A stretch of DNA of 21,202 nucleotides from Cuspidothrix sp046080565 (GCA_046080565.1 JBJTUF010000205.1:1-21202); one strand, 5' to 3'. Counted from the first letter of the stretch, positions 1 to 7,530 are shown. Numbers and translations: made by a program. Notes: generated by a model not told the origin, from the letters alone.

Positions 1-86
1 GCGCTAACCCTGCCTTCCCTACAAGGGAATGGGGGTTTTAAAGCTTCTCCCTTGCAGGGGAGAGGTTTACCAGAGTGGTTTCTTTA

Positions 87-198
87 TATAGCAATCCTAA
101 ATAAGATATGAACACCTCTTTTTCTCTAACTCTGCGCTCTCTGCGCCTCTGCGGTTCGTTTTAAAAATTACGTTCATAAATCAAATAGGATTGCTATA
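87..198. repeat. 112-bp MITE-like element with 13-bp terminal inverted repeats
   Basis: The ends are perfect 13-bp inverted repeats, tatagcaatccta (87-99) and taggattgctata (186-198). The similarity continues inward as an imperfect ...gatatgaac / gttcataaa... pairing. The interior (131-160) holds a ctctgcg-rich segment ending in cggttcgtt, which recurs elsewhere in the window. No ORF fits inside, so this is a non-autonomous or dispersed palindromic element. It lies directly upstream of the devA-like gene. The rest of 1-257 (inverted ccttccctac / ctcccttgcagggg stretches at 12-67) shows no coding potential. Confidence 0.7.
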
Positions 199-257
199 GA
201 TTTAATGACTTTTCAGACATCCTCTAAATATTTGATCAATCCACTCATCATGAAAAT

Positions 258-941
258 ATGGATATTCTACCCACAATTTCTATTACCAATCTTAATCACT
301 ACTATGGTGAAGGTTCTCTAAAAAAGCAAATTTTATTTGATATTAATTTAACAATCAACCCCGGCGAAATTGTCATTATGACTGGGCCTTCTGGTTCAGG
401 TAAAACCACTTTATTAACTTTAATTGGTAGTTTGCGTTCTGTACAATCAGGAAGTTTAAAAGTTTTAGATCAAGAAATTTATAGAGCTAGTAAAGATACA
501 ATGGTCAAAATCCGTCGTCAGATTGGTTATATCTTTCAAGCACATAACCTTTTAGGATTTTTAACAGCACAACAAAATGTACAAATGCCATTTGAAAATG
601 ATCATACTATTTCCTTTACTGAAGCAAAAGCTAAAGCAGCAGCTATGTTAACAATGGTGGGATTAAGTGAAAGACTGAATTATTATCCAGATGGACTTTC
701 AGGAGGACAAAAACAAAGAGTTGCTATCGCTCGTGCATTAGTACACCATCCCCAATTAGTTTTAGCTGATGAACCCACAGCAGCTTTAGATAGTAAATCT
801 GGTAGAGATGTAGTGACTTTAATGCAAAAATTAGCTAAAGAACAAGGTTGTACAATTTTATTGGTAACACATGATCATCGAATTTTAGATATTGCTGATC
901 GTATCATTCAGATGGAAGATGGATATTTAACCAAAATGTAA
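258..941 (+). CDS. devA: DevA-family ABC exporter ATP-binding protein
   Basis: Cytoplasmic ATPase subunit of a MacB/LolD/DevA-type ABC exporter (227 residues, about normal for a lone nucleotide-binding subunit). Visible motifs: Walker A GPSGSGKTT (43-51), Q-loop Q94, signature LSGGQKQR (147-154), Walker B LVLADEP (167-173), D-loop ALD (176-178) and switch His205 (THDH). In heterocystous cyanobacteria the best-known member drives DevBCA export of heterocyst-envelope glycolipids with the membrane-fusion protein DevB and permease DevC. Several paralogous sets usually exist, so the exact substrate is not fixed by sequence. Here devA stands alone: devB/devC would be expected just upstream on the same strand, but 1-257 holds only a MITE-like repeat. 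No clear Shine-Dalgarno precedes the ATG. An out-of-frame ATG at 250 was ignored. Family is certain; the DevA symbol is a family-level call. Confidence 0.85.
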   Translation: MDILPTISITNLNHYYGEGSLKKQILFDINLTINPGEIVIMTGPSGSGKTTLLTLIGSLRSVQSGSLKVLDQEIYRASKDTMVKIRRQIGYIFQAHNLLGFLTAQQNVQMPFENDHTISFTEAKAKAAAMLTMVGLSERLNYYPDGLSGGQKQRVAIARALVHHPQLVLADEPTAALDSKSGRDVVTLMQKLAKEQGCTILLVTHDHRILDIADRIIQMEDGYLTKM

Positions 942-951
942 ATTAATGGTA

Positions 952-974
952 ATACCAATTCTGTATAAAGATGC
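952..974 (+). repeat. Dispersed repeat ataccaattctgtat..., copy 1
   Basis: A 23-bp stretch starting ataccaattctgtat and ending aagatgc recurs at 15303-15325 with one substitution. Both copies sit at or just after the 3' end of a plus-strand gene (devA here, the thioesterase gene there). Confidence 0.6.
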
Positions 975-990
975 GCCAAATTTAAAGGAG

Positions 991-1116
991 AACGAACCGC
1001 AGAGACGCAGAGGACACAGAGAAGAAAAAGATAAAGCCTCATAAAGAAATGGTATAAGGATTCAGGATAGACAGGACTTCATTTCTCTGTGAACTCTGTG
1101 CCTGGAGTGGTTCGTT
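991..1116. repeat. Inverted pair of cagaga-type repeats between devA and the GTPase gene
   Basis: aacgaaccgcagagacgcag (from 991) and the oppositely oriented ttctctgtgaactctgtg...ggttcgtt (1083-1116) form an imperfect inverted repeat with aacgaacc/ggttcgtt outer ends. The same core occurs at 131-160, and degenerate pieces occur at 8681-8706 and 20779-20797. It lies between two convergent genes and could form a bidirectional terminator-like stem, but there is no T-tract. Confidence 0.5.
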
Positions 1117-1144
1117 ATTCCGTAAATCCTAATAGTACAATTGC

Positions 1145-2506
1145 CTACATTTCACCAAAATTACCGCCTAATTCTTGCTGTAAGCGATACAAAATGGTAT
1201 TTTTATCAACTTGTGATAATATTTCTTGAATGACGGTATTAGCCCCCAATTGCCCCCAAGTACAGCCTTTTTCTAGATATAATTTGGCAGATTCACCAAC
1301 TATATACGCACCATAAGCGGCAATTCCACCTTGAAGAATGGCACTCCCAGCAAAAGTAGTAATATTCAGAGGATTATCGCCAGTAGTTATAGCTGCGGTA
1401 CTTTTGCCCAAACCTAAGATAAAACTACTGCCAATTTCACTTAATAATAAACCACCAGAACTAAATAAAATTGTTTTTAATAATTTACTGGCTTCATAGC
1501 TTGTCATGGGTAAACCATACAATTTAGCTAAGGCGCGAACTAAAGCTAAATCAGTAATTAAACCACCAATCATGTCTAAAAAAGCAATGGGATTTAAACC
1601 AATAGCTAGGGCTTTATATTGACTAAATCGCCAGATGATATCTTCTGCTTCTTTTTCGCGGATATCAACGGTTTTTTGGGCAATATGTTGTTCTGATTCT
1701 CTGGCTTGAATAAGTGCATTTAAAGCTAAAAGAGATCGTCCTTCTCTATTTAAAATATTTAATATTGTGTGCTTTAATTCCTCTACCTGGGGTGGTGGTG
1801 TTTCCCATTCATACTTAATAGTTCCATCGGGATATTCTACTCTAACTTCTATGGGTGCAGGTTCAGCCGATATCATGACAATTTCATCTGGTAATAAGGG
1901 TTTACTTTGTAAATTTCCTGCCCCTAATTGTTGGAGATTTTGATAAATTGCATTTCTGTCTGTATCTGGATATAAATCAATTTTATTAAAAACTAAAATT
2001 AACGGTTTTTGTGCCTGACGTAATTCTAATAATCCTTGATATTCCGTTCTGGTAATATCTCCAGAAACTACAAATAAGATTAAATCAGCTTGACGGGCAA
2101 CATCTCGCGCCATTTGCGCCCGTGAATCACCTTCAATTTCGTCTAAACCGGGGGTGTCAATTAATTCGACTAATACCTTATCTCCTGGTTTCCACCGCAC
2201 AGAACGCGGCCATTGAGTGACACCATTTAAAGGACCTGTTTGGAGAATTTTTTCCCCTAAAAGTGAATTTAATACTGCTGATTTTCCACGACTGACTAAT
2301 CCAAAAGCGGCAATTCTAATGACATTTGTATCTAATTTACTGAGTGTGGCATTTAAAGTTTCTATTTCTGGTTTCAGTAAAGCTGCTAATTCTGGATTTG
2401 TTGCTAGTTGTCCAGATTTACGGAGATATCCATACCAAGATAATGCTTGTCTGAGACTAGCACGGGCGCGGTTTAAATGTGTTTCTTGTAGGTTACGGTT
2501 ACTCAC
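1145..2506 (-). CDS. GTPase with Era/YcjF-like G domain and hydrophobic DUF697-like C-terminus
   Basis: A 453-residue GTP-binding protein. G-domain motifs are clear: G1 GLVSRGKS (69-76), G3 DTPG (117-120), G4 NKID (174-177), and a G5-like SAE further on. A charged segment follows, then from about residue 295 a long hydrophobic, glycine-rich region with two or more potential membrane segments. This resembles DUF697-type C-termini of cyanobacterial small GTPases, so membrane association is likely. The cellular role is not known. The start is GTG at 2506-2504; no in-frame ATG occurs before residue 132, and upstream sequence runs into repeat DNA. No strong Shine-Dalgarno is seen. It is transcribed towards devA and separated from it by inverted repeats. 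The G domain is certain; the DUF697 assignment is by eye. Confidence 0.85.
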   Translation of the reverse strand: MSNRNLQETHLNRARASLRQALSWYGYLRKSGQLATNPELAALLKPEIETLNATLSKLDTNVIRIAAFGLVSRGKSAVLNSLLGEKILQTGPLNGVTQWPRSVRWKPGDKVLVELIDTPGLDEIEGDSRAQMARDVARQADLILFVVSGDITRTEYQGLLELRQAQKPLILVFNKIDLYPDTDRNAIYQNLQQLGAGNLQSKPLLPDEIVMISAEPAPIEVRVEYPDGTIKYEWETPPPQVEELKHTILNILNREGRSLLALNALIQARESEQHIAQKTVDIREKEAEDIIWRFSQYKALAIGLNPIAFLDMIGGLITDLALVRALAKLYGLPMTSYEASKLLKTILFSSGGLLLSEIGSSFILGLGKSTAAITTGDNPLNITTFAGSAILQGGIAAYGAYIVGESAKLYLEKGCTWGQLGANTVIQEILSQVDKNTILYRLQQELGGNFGEM

Positions 2507-2559
2507 GGAGGTTAGGAAGTAGGGAACAGGAAAACGCTCTTTATGCTCAAATATTGTCC

Positions 2560-2580
2560 GGGTTTAGCAATGCTAAACCC
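2560..2580. repeat. Short palindrome gggtttagca-a-tgctaaaccc
   Basis: Ten-base arms with a single-base centre. A related palindrome (gatttagcattgctaaatc) lies at 18092-18110. Both belong to the dispersed tttagcaatgctaaa-type cyanobacterial repeats. No other signal is seen in the 2507-2634 gap. Confidence 0.6.
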
Positions 2581-2634
2581 CTACTACTACGGATTGATTT
2601 TTTAATTCTAACTTTATTTACATGAATATTGAAA

Positions 2635-2859
2635 TTAAGCTGCTGTTAATGACTTTCCGATAATTTGCGGTTCTGGTAAAGGTTGTCCATCTTCTAAATA
2701 AGAGGAAATCAGCATTTCTAAAACCTCTTGGGCATTTTTTAAAGCCTCTTCATAAGTATCTCCATGAGTACAAGGCTGCATGATATCTGTAAAATCTGGT
2801 AATGAAACTACATAACATTTATCTTCATTTGACCATTGAATAATAATTGTATATTTCAT
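2635..2859 (-). CDS. HicB-family (short form) antitoxin-like protein
   Basis: A 74-residue protein with the HicB-like fold signature: an N-terminal strand MKYTIIIQWSNED, then CYVVSLPDF, then TYEEALKNAQEVLEMLISSYLEDGQ with a typical proline-rich PLPEP tail. Full HicB antitoxins carry an additional C-terminal DNA-binding domain, which this short form lacks. In the classical arrangement HicA, an mRNA interferase, is encoded next door. No HicA-like ORF can be seen in 2507-2634 or 2860-2918, so this is an orphan or a domain used in another way. The ATG is directly preceded by cagagga, with a second purine-rich aagagga about 10 bases further up. Family call is good; partner and function are unknown. 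Confidence 0.75.
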   Translation of the reverse strand: MKYTIIIQWSNEDKCYVVSLPDFTDIMQPCTHGDTYEEALKNAQEVLEMLISSYLEDGQPLPEPQIIGKSLTAA

Positions 2860-2882
2860 TCCTCTGAGTCCTCTTTTTCCTC

Positions 2883-2915
2883 CTGCCTTCTGCCCTCTGC
2901 CTCCTGCCTTCTGCT
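2883..2915. repeat. Heptanucleotide tandem repeat (ctgcctt type)
   Basis: Four full 7-bp units, ctgcctt / ctgccct / ctgcctc / ctgcctt, plus a partial fifth. This is the short tandemly repeated repetitive (STRR) class common in filamentous cyanobacteria. It fills the gap between livG and the hicB-like gene. Confidence 0.85.
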
Positions 2916-2918
2916 ATA

Positions 2919-3704
2919 TCATTGTCCCAAATATGCTTCTAAAACTTTGGCATCATTTTGGATTTCTGTTGGTGTACCCACAGCTAAGTTTTTACCTTCA
3001 GCTAATACCCAAACGCGATCACATAGGGACATAATTACGTCCATGTTATGTTCAATAATTAAAAATGTCATCCCGTCGTTACGATTCCAGGCTAAAATGC
3101 GATCGCTTATGTCATCAATTAACCGAAGATTCACACCAGCCGCAGGTTCATCTAGTAATATTAACTTAGGATTAGTCATCAACGCCCGACCAATTTCTAA
3201 CAGTTTCCGTTGTCCTCCAGATAAACCACCTGCATAGTCAAAGGCTTTTTTTTCTAAACCTACTGATTCTAATAAAAACATTGCCCTTTCTTTTAATTGT
3301 TTTTCTTCCTTGGCAATAATATGTGGTTGAAATTGTACTTGCCAAAAGTTTTCACCAGTTTGTTTTTGCGCTCCCAGTAACATATTATCTAATACTGATA
3401 ACCGCGATAACGCCCGTGCAACTTGGAACGTTCTAACTAATCCCTGTTGGGCAATTTGATATGGTTGTAGGCGATGAATTGGTTCACCATCAAAAATGAC
3501 TCTACCTTTATCGGGACGGATAAAATTAGAGAGTAAATTAAATAAAGTAGTTTTACCAGCACCATTGGGACCGATTAACCCAGTAATACTACCTTGGCTG
3601 ACTTCAATATTAGCTTCTTGTACTGCTTTAATGCCGCCAAAATGTTTACAAAGTCCAGTAGCAGCTAATAGAGGTAATGGGGGTGATTGAATATTATTTA
3701 CCAA
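2919..3704 (-). CDS. livG: LivG-type ABC transporter ATP-binding protein (amino-acid import)
   Basis: Nucleotide-binding subunit (261 residues) of a branched-chain/neutral amino-acid type importer. Motifs: Walker A GPNGAGKTT (45-53), Q-loop within VRTFQ (90-94), signature LSGGQRK (161-167), Walker B LILLDEP (181-187) followed by AAGVN typical of LivG, and the switch histidine in IIEHNMD. The C-terminal LAEGKNLAVGTPTEI...VLEAYLG tail is also LivG-like. It overlaps the upstream permease gene by 11 bases, so the two should be translationally coupled. The start codon is TTG (3704-3702), supported by AAGGAGG nine bases upstream; no in-frame ATG exists before about residue 108. In Anabaena the homologous neutral amino-acid system is called Nat, with NatA being a LivG-like ATPase, and this may be its orthologue. 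Urea (Urt) transport is a less likely alternative. Confidence 0.88.
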   Translation of the reverse strand: MVNNIQSPPLPLLAATGLCKHFGGIKAVQEANIEVSQGSITGLIGPNGAGKTTLFNLLSNFIRPDKGRVIFDGEPIHRLQPYQIAQQGLVRTFQVARALSRLSVLDNMLLGAQKQTGENFWQVQFQPHIIAKEEKQLKERAMFLLESVGLEKKAFDYAGGLSGGQRKLLEIGRALMTNPKLILLDEPAAGVNLRLIDDISDRILAWNRNDGMTFLIIEHNMDVIMSLCDRVWVLAEGKNLAVGTPTEIQNDAKVLEAYLGQ

Positions 3705-4827
3705 GAGTAAGTTCCTCCTTTTTCCCTAAAATACCTTGAGGTCGCCAAATCATCAATACCATCAACAGTAACCCAATGAACATAATCCGAAAAGCACCAA
3801 TGCGTTCTACATCTAGGGGAAGAATTTTTGGTAAAAATTCTCTGGTGAGGGCATCATAGGCAAAGTAAATAACTGCCCCTAAAATAGTGCCAATGTTGTT
3901 ACCAGAACCGCCTAGAATTACCATAATCCAAGCATCAAAAGTAAGTTGGGGTTGGAAGTTATCAGGGTATATGGCGGCTAGTTGCCAAGCAAAAAACGCT
4001 CCAGCAATACCAGCAATACTACCGCCTAGCATTAATGATTGTAGTTTATAGGCAAAGACATTTTTTCCTAATGCTTTGGGAACTTCTTCATCTTCACGGA
4101 TAGATTTTAGCACTCTGCCCCAAGGCGATCGCACTAAAATTTCTAATCGCCAAAATACAAAAGCTAAAAATAACAATGCCAAGAGCATTAAACCAGCTTT
4201 AGGATTATAATTATATAGTCCAATTACACCAGAAATATAAATTGCTGCCGATAATAAACCTAAAGTAACTCCCACTATCAACCGAGAAATAAATTCTTGT
4301 TGAATCCTGCCATTTCTATTAATATGATTACGGGCAGAACTTTGAGCCGTTCGCACCCAACCCCACAGAGAAAATAACGTTATTCCTGTTAATAAAGTAA
4401 GAATACCAATCATCACCAAGCGAAAAAATAAATTGGGGGTGCTTGATAGGGGAATTACATAACTTTGCACACCAAAAGATCCCGATATCCAAGTATTACC
4501 TACAGGTAAATCCTGATTATTGACGATTAAGCGAATTAATTCACCTGTCCCAATAGTCACAATTGATAAATAATCTTCTCGTAAGCGTAAAGTAGCAAAA
4601 CCAATAACTAAACCCAATACAGCCGCGACAGTTGCCCCCATTAATGCCGATAATAATAAGGGTACACCTTTAAAACTTAACAATACAGTTGTATAAGCAC
4701 CTAAGGTCATAAAAGCAATATGCCCAAAGTTAATTAAACCAGTAAAACCCCACTGTAAGTTGAGTCCTAGAGCAAATAGTGCGAAAGTTGCAGTAGAAAT
4801 AGCCAGAAAAATTAGATATTCAATCAT
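3694..4827 (-). CDS. livM: LivM-type ABC transporter permease
   Basis: A 377-residue integral inner-membrane permease of the LivM/NatC/UrtC family. Hydrophobic helices start at residue 3 (YLIFLAISTATFALFALGLN) and continue through the GFTGLINFGHIAFMTLGAY segment characteristic of the family. The cytoplasmic ATPase-contact loop is readable as SPWGRVLKSIREDEEVPKALG. A final helix pair ends in MIWRPQGILG, as in LivM. The central stretch between helices (about 165-185) is longer and more polar than in the E. coli protein. It is the first gene of a two-gene overlapping unit with the LivG-type ATPase. The periplasmic binding protein, second permease and second ATPase needed for a full system are not in the window; in Anabaena such genes are scattered, so this is not abnormal. 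Substrate is probably neutral amino acids. Confidence 0.88.
   Translation of the reverse strand: MIEYLIFLAISTATFALFALGLNLQWGFTGLINFGHIAFMTLGAYTTVLLSFKGVPLLLSALMGATVAAVLGLVIGFATLRLREDYLSIVTIGTGELIRLIVNNQDLPVGNTWISGSFGVQSYVIPLSSTPNLFFRLVMIGILTLLTGITLFSLWGWVRTAQSSARNHINRNGRIQQEFISRLIVGVTLGLLSAAIYISGVIGLYNYNPKAGLMLLALLFLAFVFWRLEILVRSPWGRVLKSIREDEEVPKALGKNVFAYKLQSLMLGGSIAGIAGAFFAWQLAAIYPDNFQPQLTFDAWIMVILGGSGNNIGTILGAVIYFAYDALTREFLPKILPLDVERIGAFRIMFIGLLLMVLMIWRPQGILGKKEELTLGK
3714..3720 (-). promoter_or_regulatory. Shine-Dalgarno AAGGAGG setting the TTG start of livG
   Basis: On the minus strand AAGGAGG is followed by nine bases and then TTG. It lies inside the 3' end of the permease gene. This is one of the few strong ribosome-binding sites in the window and decides the non-ATG start. 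Confidence 0.75.
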
Positions 4828-4918
4828 AATTGGTCATTGGTCAGAGATGATTCCAGGAATGCAACGGCATAAATTGTAGTGTACCTTGAGTATTGTCGAG
4901 TATTAACCTCAACTATCA

Positions 4919-5131
4919 ATGGTAATTAAAATTATGAATTTACTGCGGATTAGAATGCACCATCTAATAGAACAAATATCTGATGAAGATTTACAAAATG
5001 TTTGGGAGCTTTTGCACGCCTTTCATTTTGATTCTTATATGCTCAAAGCTATGGAAGAAGTAAAATTATCTCAACATCCCTGGGATATCCTCACCCATGA
5101 TGAGGCATTACGACTATTAATGTTTATCTAA
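4919..5131 (+). CDS. Putative antitoxin of a RelE/ParE-type toxin-antitoxin pair
   Basis: A small acidic 70-residue helical protein (LIEQISDEDLQNVWELLHAF, then HDEALRLL near the C-terminus). The pattern matches small cyanobacterial antitoxins encoded just before RelE-like toxins, but I recognise it by context and general pattern, not by a named domain. The toxin gene starts 40 bases downstream on the same strand, which is the usual antitoxin-first order. Two starts are possible: ATG at 4919, or the ATG at 4934 (giving MNLLRIRMHH...). Neither has a good Shine-Dalgarno. The pair is divergent from the livM-livG unit, with the shared 4828-4918 gap as the likely promoter region. Confidence 0.65.
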   Translation: MVIKIMNLLRIRMHHLIEQISDEDLQNVWELLHAFHFDSYMLKAMEEVKLSQHPWDILTHDEALRLLMFI

Positions 5132-5171
5132 AATCAAAATCGAAATTAAAAAAATAACAGGGTGAGTAAGA

Positions 5172-5429
5172 GTGAATCTGGAAGTGCGCTACGCTAAGTC
5201 TTTTTTAGTAGACCTCAAAAGTTTAGAACCCGCCGCTTATGAACGGGTATATGATTTTGTGTTTGTTAAGTTAGCGGAAAAATTGCAGTTTTATGACCTA
5301 CCCCAACTCCGACAGCTTGATAATGAGGGTATTTTCTTTCGTTTTACTATAGATAATTATTTAATAGGTATAGAAATTAGAGGCGAAATAGTCAAGTTTT
5401 TGCGTGTTGTTCCTAAGCCAGATATTTAA
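5172..5429 (+). CDS. RelE/ParE-family toxin
   Basis: An 85-residue basic protein beginning MNLEVRYAKSFLVDLKSL, followed by an AYERVYDFVFVKLAEK helix, a LPQLRQLDNEGIFFRFTIDNYLIGIEI strand region and a final EIVKFLRVVPKPDI. This order (strand, helices, the R-F/Y-R-x-x-x-x-D-Y-R-like core, then a terminal strand) is that of RelE/ParE toxins, which either cleave ribosome-bound mRNA or inhibit gyrase. Which activity this one has cannot be told. It starts with GTG at 5172; a weak agggtgag lies just upstream, and the putative antitoxin gene ends 40 bases earlier. The pair is followed by a repeat-rich gap of about 500 bases. Confidence 0.75.
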   Translation: MNLEVRYAKSFLVDLKSLEPAAYERVYDFVFVKLAEKLQFYDLPQLRQLDNEGIFFRFTIDNYLIGIEIRGEIVKFLRVVPKPDI

Positions 5430-5465
5430 AGTAGTCGCGCAAAATTAAATTCACTTGTTGAGAGA

Positions 5466-5500
5466 GGGAACAGGGAACAGGGAACAGGGAACAGGGAACA
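5466..5500. repeat. Heptanucleotide tandem repeat (gggaaca)5
   Basis: Five perfect head-to-tail copies of gggaaca, an STRR of filamentous cyanobacteria. It lies in the 5430-5940 gap, which otherwise holds a MITE copy (5593-5715) and a second short repeat (5791-5814). I see no gene in that gap. Confidence 0.95.
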
Positions 5501-5592
5501 AAAAAATCAGTTGTGTAATTAATTCTGTCCCATTTCTTATTAGTCCTATATATTAAGTAAAGTAAAGTAACAAATAGAGCAAATATACCAGT

Positions 5593-5715
5593 AGGACTTA
5601 CGCAAGTGTCACACTAAAAATCTGTTGTAGGGTGCGTCAGACTGCATAAATCCTGCAAATAAACAGATTCTTGATATCTGACGCACCCTACCAATGTGCC
5701 AGTTGCCTAAGTCCT
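5593..5715 (+). mobile_element. 123-bp MITE-like element, copy 1
   Basis: It begins aggacttacgcaa and ends ttgcctaagtcct, 13-bp terminal inverted repeats with one mismatch. A second inner inverted repeat is present (gtagggtgcgtcaga / tctgacgcaccctac). The reverse complement of the whole 123 bp recurs at 8331-8453 with only three differences. No ORF is encoded, so it would be non-autonomous. The ggacttacgcaa end is a familiar dispersed repeat in Nostoc/Anabaena-type genomes. No convincing target-site duplication is visible. Confidence 0.85.
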
Positions 5716-5790
5716 GACCAGATTGGAAGTTAATGAGGTAAAAACTCAAAACCCAAACTTAAACAGCAACAGTCTTTCACCTCTTGCCCT

Positions 5791-5814
5791 CTGCTCCCCT
5801 GCTCCCCTGTTCCC
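5791..5814. repeat. Octanucleotide tandem repeat (ctgctccc)3
   Basis: Two perfect ctgctccc units and one ctgttccc, flanked by further pyrimidine-rich ccttccctcctgcctcct sequence to 5830. It sits about 110 bases upstream of pgi. Confidence 0.75.
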
Positions 5815-5940
5815 TTCCCTCCTGCCTCCTAAATACTGGTCTGAGATGAGGGAGTGTCAAAAACTGTATCAGACAAAGCAGGGATCACCAAAACCATACA
5901 TTAAACTGGAGTTTGACCAAATATATGTGAGAATTCCCTC

Positions 5941-7530
5941 ATGATGGATGCTAAGGCACTTTGGCAACGATACCAAGATTGGTTATATTACCACGAGGGA
6001 TTAGGACTGTATCTAGATATCAGCCGGATGCGGTTTGATAACCCTTTTGTGGAATCGTTGCAGTCTAAATTTGATCAGGCGTTTGCGGATATGGCCGCTT
6101 TGGAAAAAGGAGCGATCGCCAATCCCGATGAAAACCGCATGGTAGGACATTACTGGTTGCGAAATCCAGATTTAGCCCCCACCCCTGAACTTACCCAAGA
6201 AATAGTTCAAACCTTAGAACAAATCGAAACTTTTGCCGACCAAGTACACACCGGCGCAACTCATCCACCCAAAGAAAGCCGCTTTACAGACATCATATCC
6301 ATCGGTATTGGTGGTTCAGCCTTGGGACCTCAATTTGTCGCCCAAGCCCTAGCCCCCGACTTACCCCCCCTACAAATCCACTTTATAGACAATACCGACC
6401 CCACAGGAATTGATCGGGTTCTCTCACACATAGGGGATAAGCTGGCTACTACCTTAGTATTAGTCATTTCCAAATCTGGCGGTACTCCCGAACCCCGTAA
6501 CGGCATGATTGAGGTTAAACAAGCCTACACAGCCCAAAATTTAGACTTTGCTAAATATGCAGTTGCCATTACCAGCAGTGGTAGCAACCTCGATAAAGTA
6601 GCAAAATCTGAAGGTTGGTTAGCAACTTTCCCCATGTATGACTGGGTAGGTGGACGCACCTCCGAAATGTCCTCTGTCGGGTTAGTACCAGCCGCATTGC
6701 AAGGCATTGATGTCCGTGCCATGCTGTCCGGGGCAAAAGAGATGGATGATGCCACCCGCGTCCCTAACATCAAAAATAACCCCGCCGCCTTATTAGCTTT
6801 AGCTTGGTATTTCTCTGGTAATGGCAAAGGCGAAAAAGATATGGTTGTCTTACCTTACAAAGACAGCTTGTTACTATTTAGCCGCTATTTGCAACAACTG
6901 GTCATGGAATCTTTGGGTAAAGAACAAGATTTAGATGGCAAAACCGTATATCAAGGCATTGCCGTTTATGGTAACAAAGGTTCAACCGACCAACACGCCT
7001 ATGTCCAACAATTACGGGAAGGTGTACCTAATTTCTTTGCTACCTTGATTGAAGTTTTAGAAGATCGTCAAGGAAAATCCCCAGAAGTTGATCCTGGAGT
7101 CACTTCCGGTGATTATCTCTCCGGTTTCTTATTAGGAACTCGTCAAGCATTATACGAGAATAACCGAGATTCTATCACCGTCACCATTCCTCAAGTTAAT
7201 GCCCGCACGGTTGGCGCGTTAATTGCATTGTATGAAAGGGCTGTCGGTTTATATGCCAGTTTAGTAAATATCAATGCTTATCACCAACCAGGTGTGGAAG
7301 CTGGTAAAAAAGCTGCATCCGCAATTCTCGATTTACAAAAACGAGTTTTAGAAGTTCTACAAAAAGCTAATAAAGCACTTTCAATTAGTGAAATTGCCGA
7401 TCAAGCTGGGGCTTCTGAACAACTCGAAGCAATTTACAAAATTTTGCGTCATCTTCATGCTAATAATCGCGGTGTCATCTTGACAGGAGATTTGGCAAAA
7501 CCAGGAAGTTTAACTGTTTCTCTCGGTTAA
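5941..7530 (+). CDS. pgi: Glucose-6-phosphate isomerase
   Basis: Catalyses glucose 6-phosphate to fructose 6-phosphate interconversion, linking glycolysis, gluconeogenesis/glycogen synthesis and the oxidative pentose phosphate pathway in the cytosol. 529 residues, close to other cyanobacterial enzymes. Phosphosugar-binding motifs are clear: SIGIGGSALG (120-129), ISKSGGTPEP (about 176-185) and GGRTSEMS (237-244). STDQHAY, with the probable ring-opening His352, and HQPGVEAGKKAA near the C-terminus (active-site Lys region) are also seen. After this comes an extension of about 60 residues (LSISEIADQAGASEQLEAIYKILRHLHANNRG in outline) that reads like a small winged-helix. The start is ATG-ATG; 5944 (MDAKALWQ) is as likely as 5941. 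The gene is convergent with the Nif11-like gene and lies inside the inverted MITE pair. HIP1 site at 6112. Confidence 0.97.
   Translation: MMDAKALWQRYQDWLYYHEGLGLYLDISRMRFDNPFVESLQSKFDQAFADMAALEKGAIANPDENRMVGHYWLRNPDLAPTPELTQEIVQTLEQIETFADQVHTGATHPPKESRFTDIISIGIGGSALGPQFVAQALAPDLPPLQIHFIDNTDPTGIDRVLSHIGDKLATTLVLVISKSGGTPEPRNGMIEVKQAYTAQNLDFAKYAVAITSSGSNLDKVAKSEGWLATFPMYDWVGGRTSEMSSVGLVPAALQGIDVRAMLSGAKEMDDATRVPNIKNNPAALLALAWYFSGNGKGEKDMVVLPYKDSLLLFSRYLQQLVMESLGKEQDLDGKTVYQGIAVYGNKGSTDQHAYVQQLREGVPNFFATLIEVLEDRQGKSPEVDPGVTSGDYLSGFLLGTRQALYENNRDSITVTIPQVNARTVGALIALYERAVGLYASLVNINAYHQPGVEAGKKAASAILDLQKRVLEVLQKANKALSISEIADQAGASEQLEAIYKILRHLHANNRGVILTGDLAKPGSLTVSLG

Noticed and set aside
942..1144. 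Considered as an insertion sequence remnant
   Set aside because: Only inverted short repeats are present; no transposase reading frame in any frame.
5466..5500. Considered as the start of a CRISPR array
   Set aside because: Units are 7 bp with no spacers; it is a simple tandem array. The same applies to the arrays at 2883, 15531 and 16863.
5723..5944. 73-codon ORF on + just before pgi, overlapping its ATGATG by a few bases
   Set aside because: It starts with TTG inside the spacer after the MITE, runs through low-complexity octamer repeats (LCSPAPLFPSLLPP) and has no family character. The overlap with pgi looks accidental.
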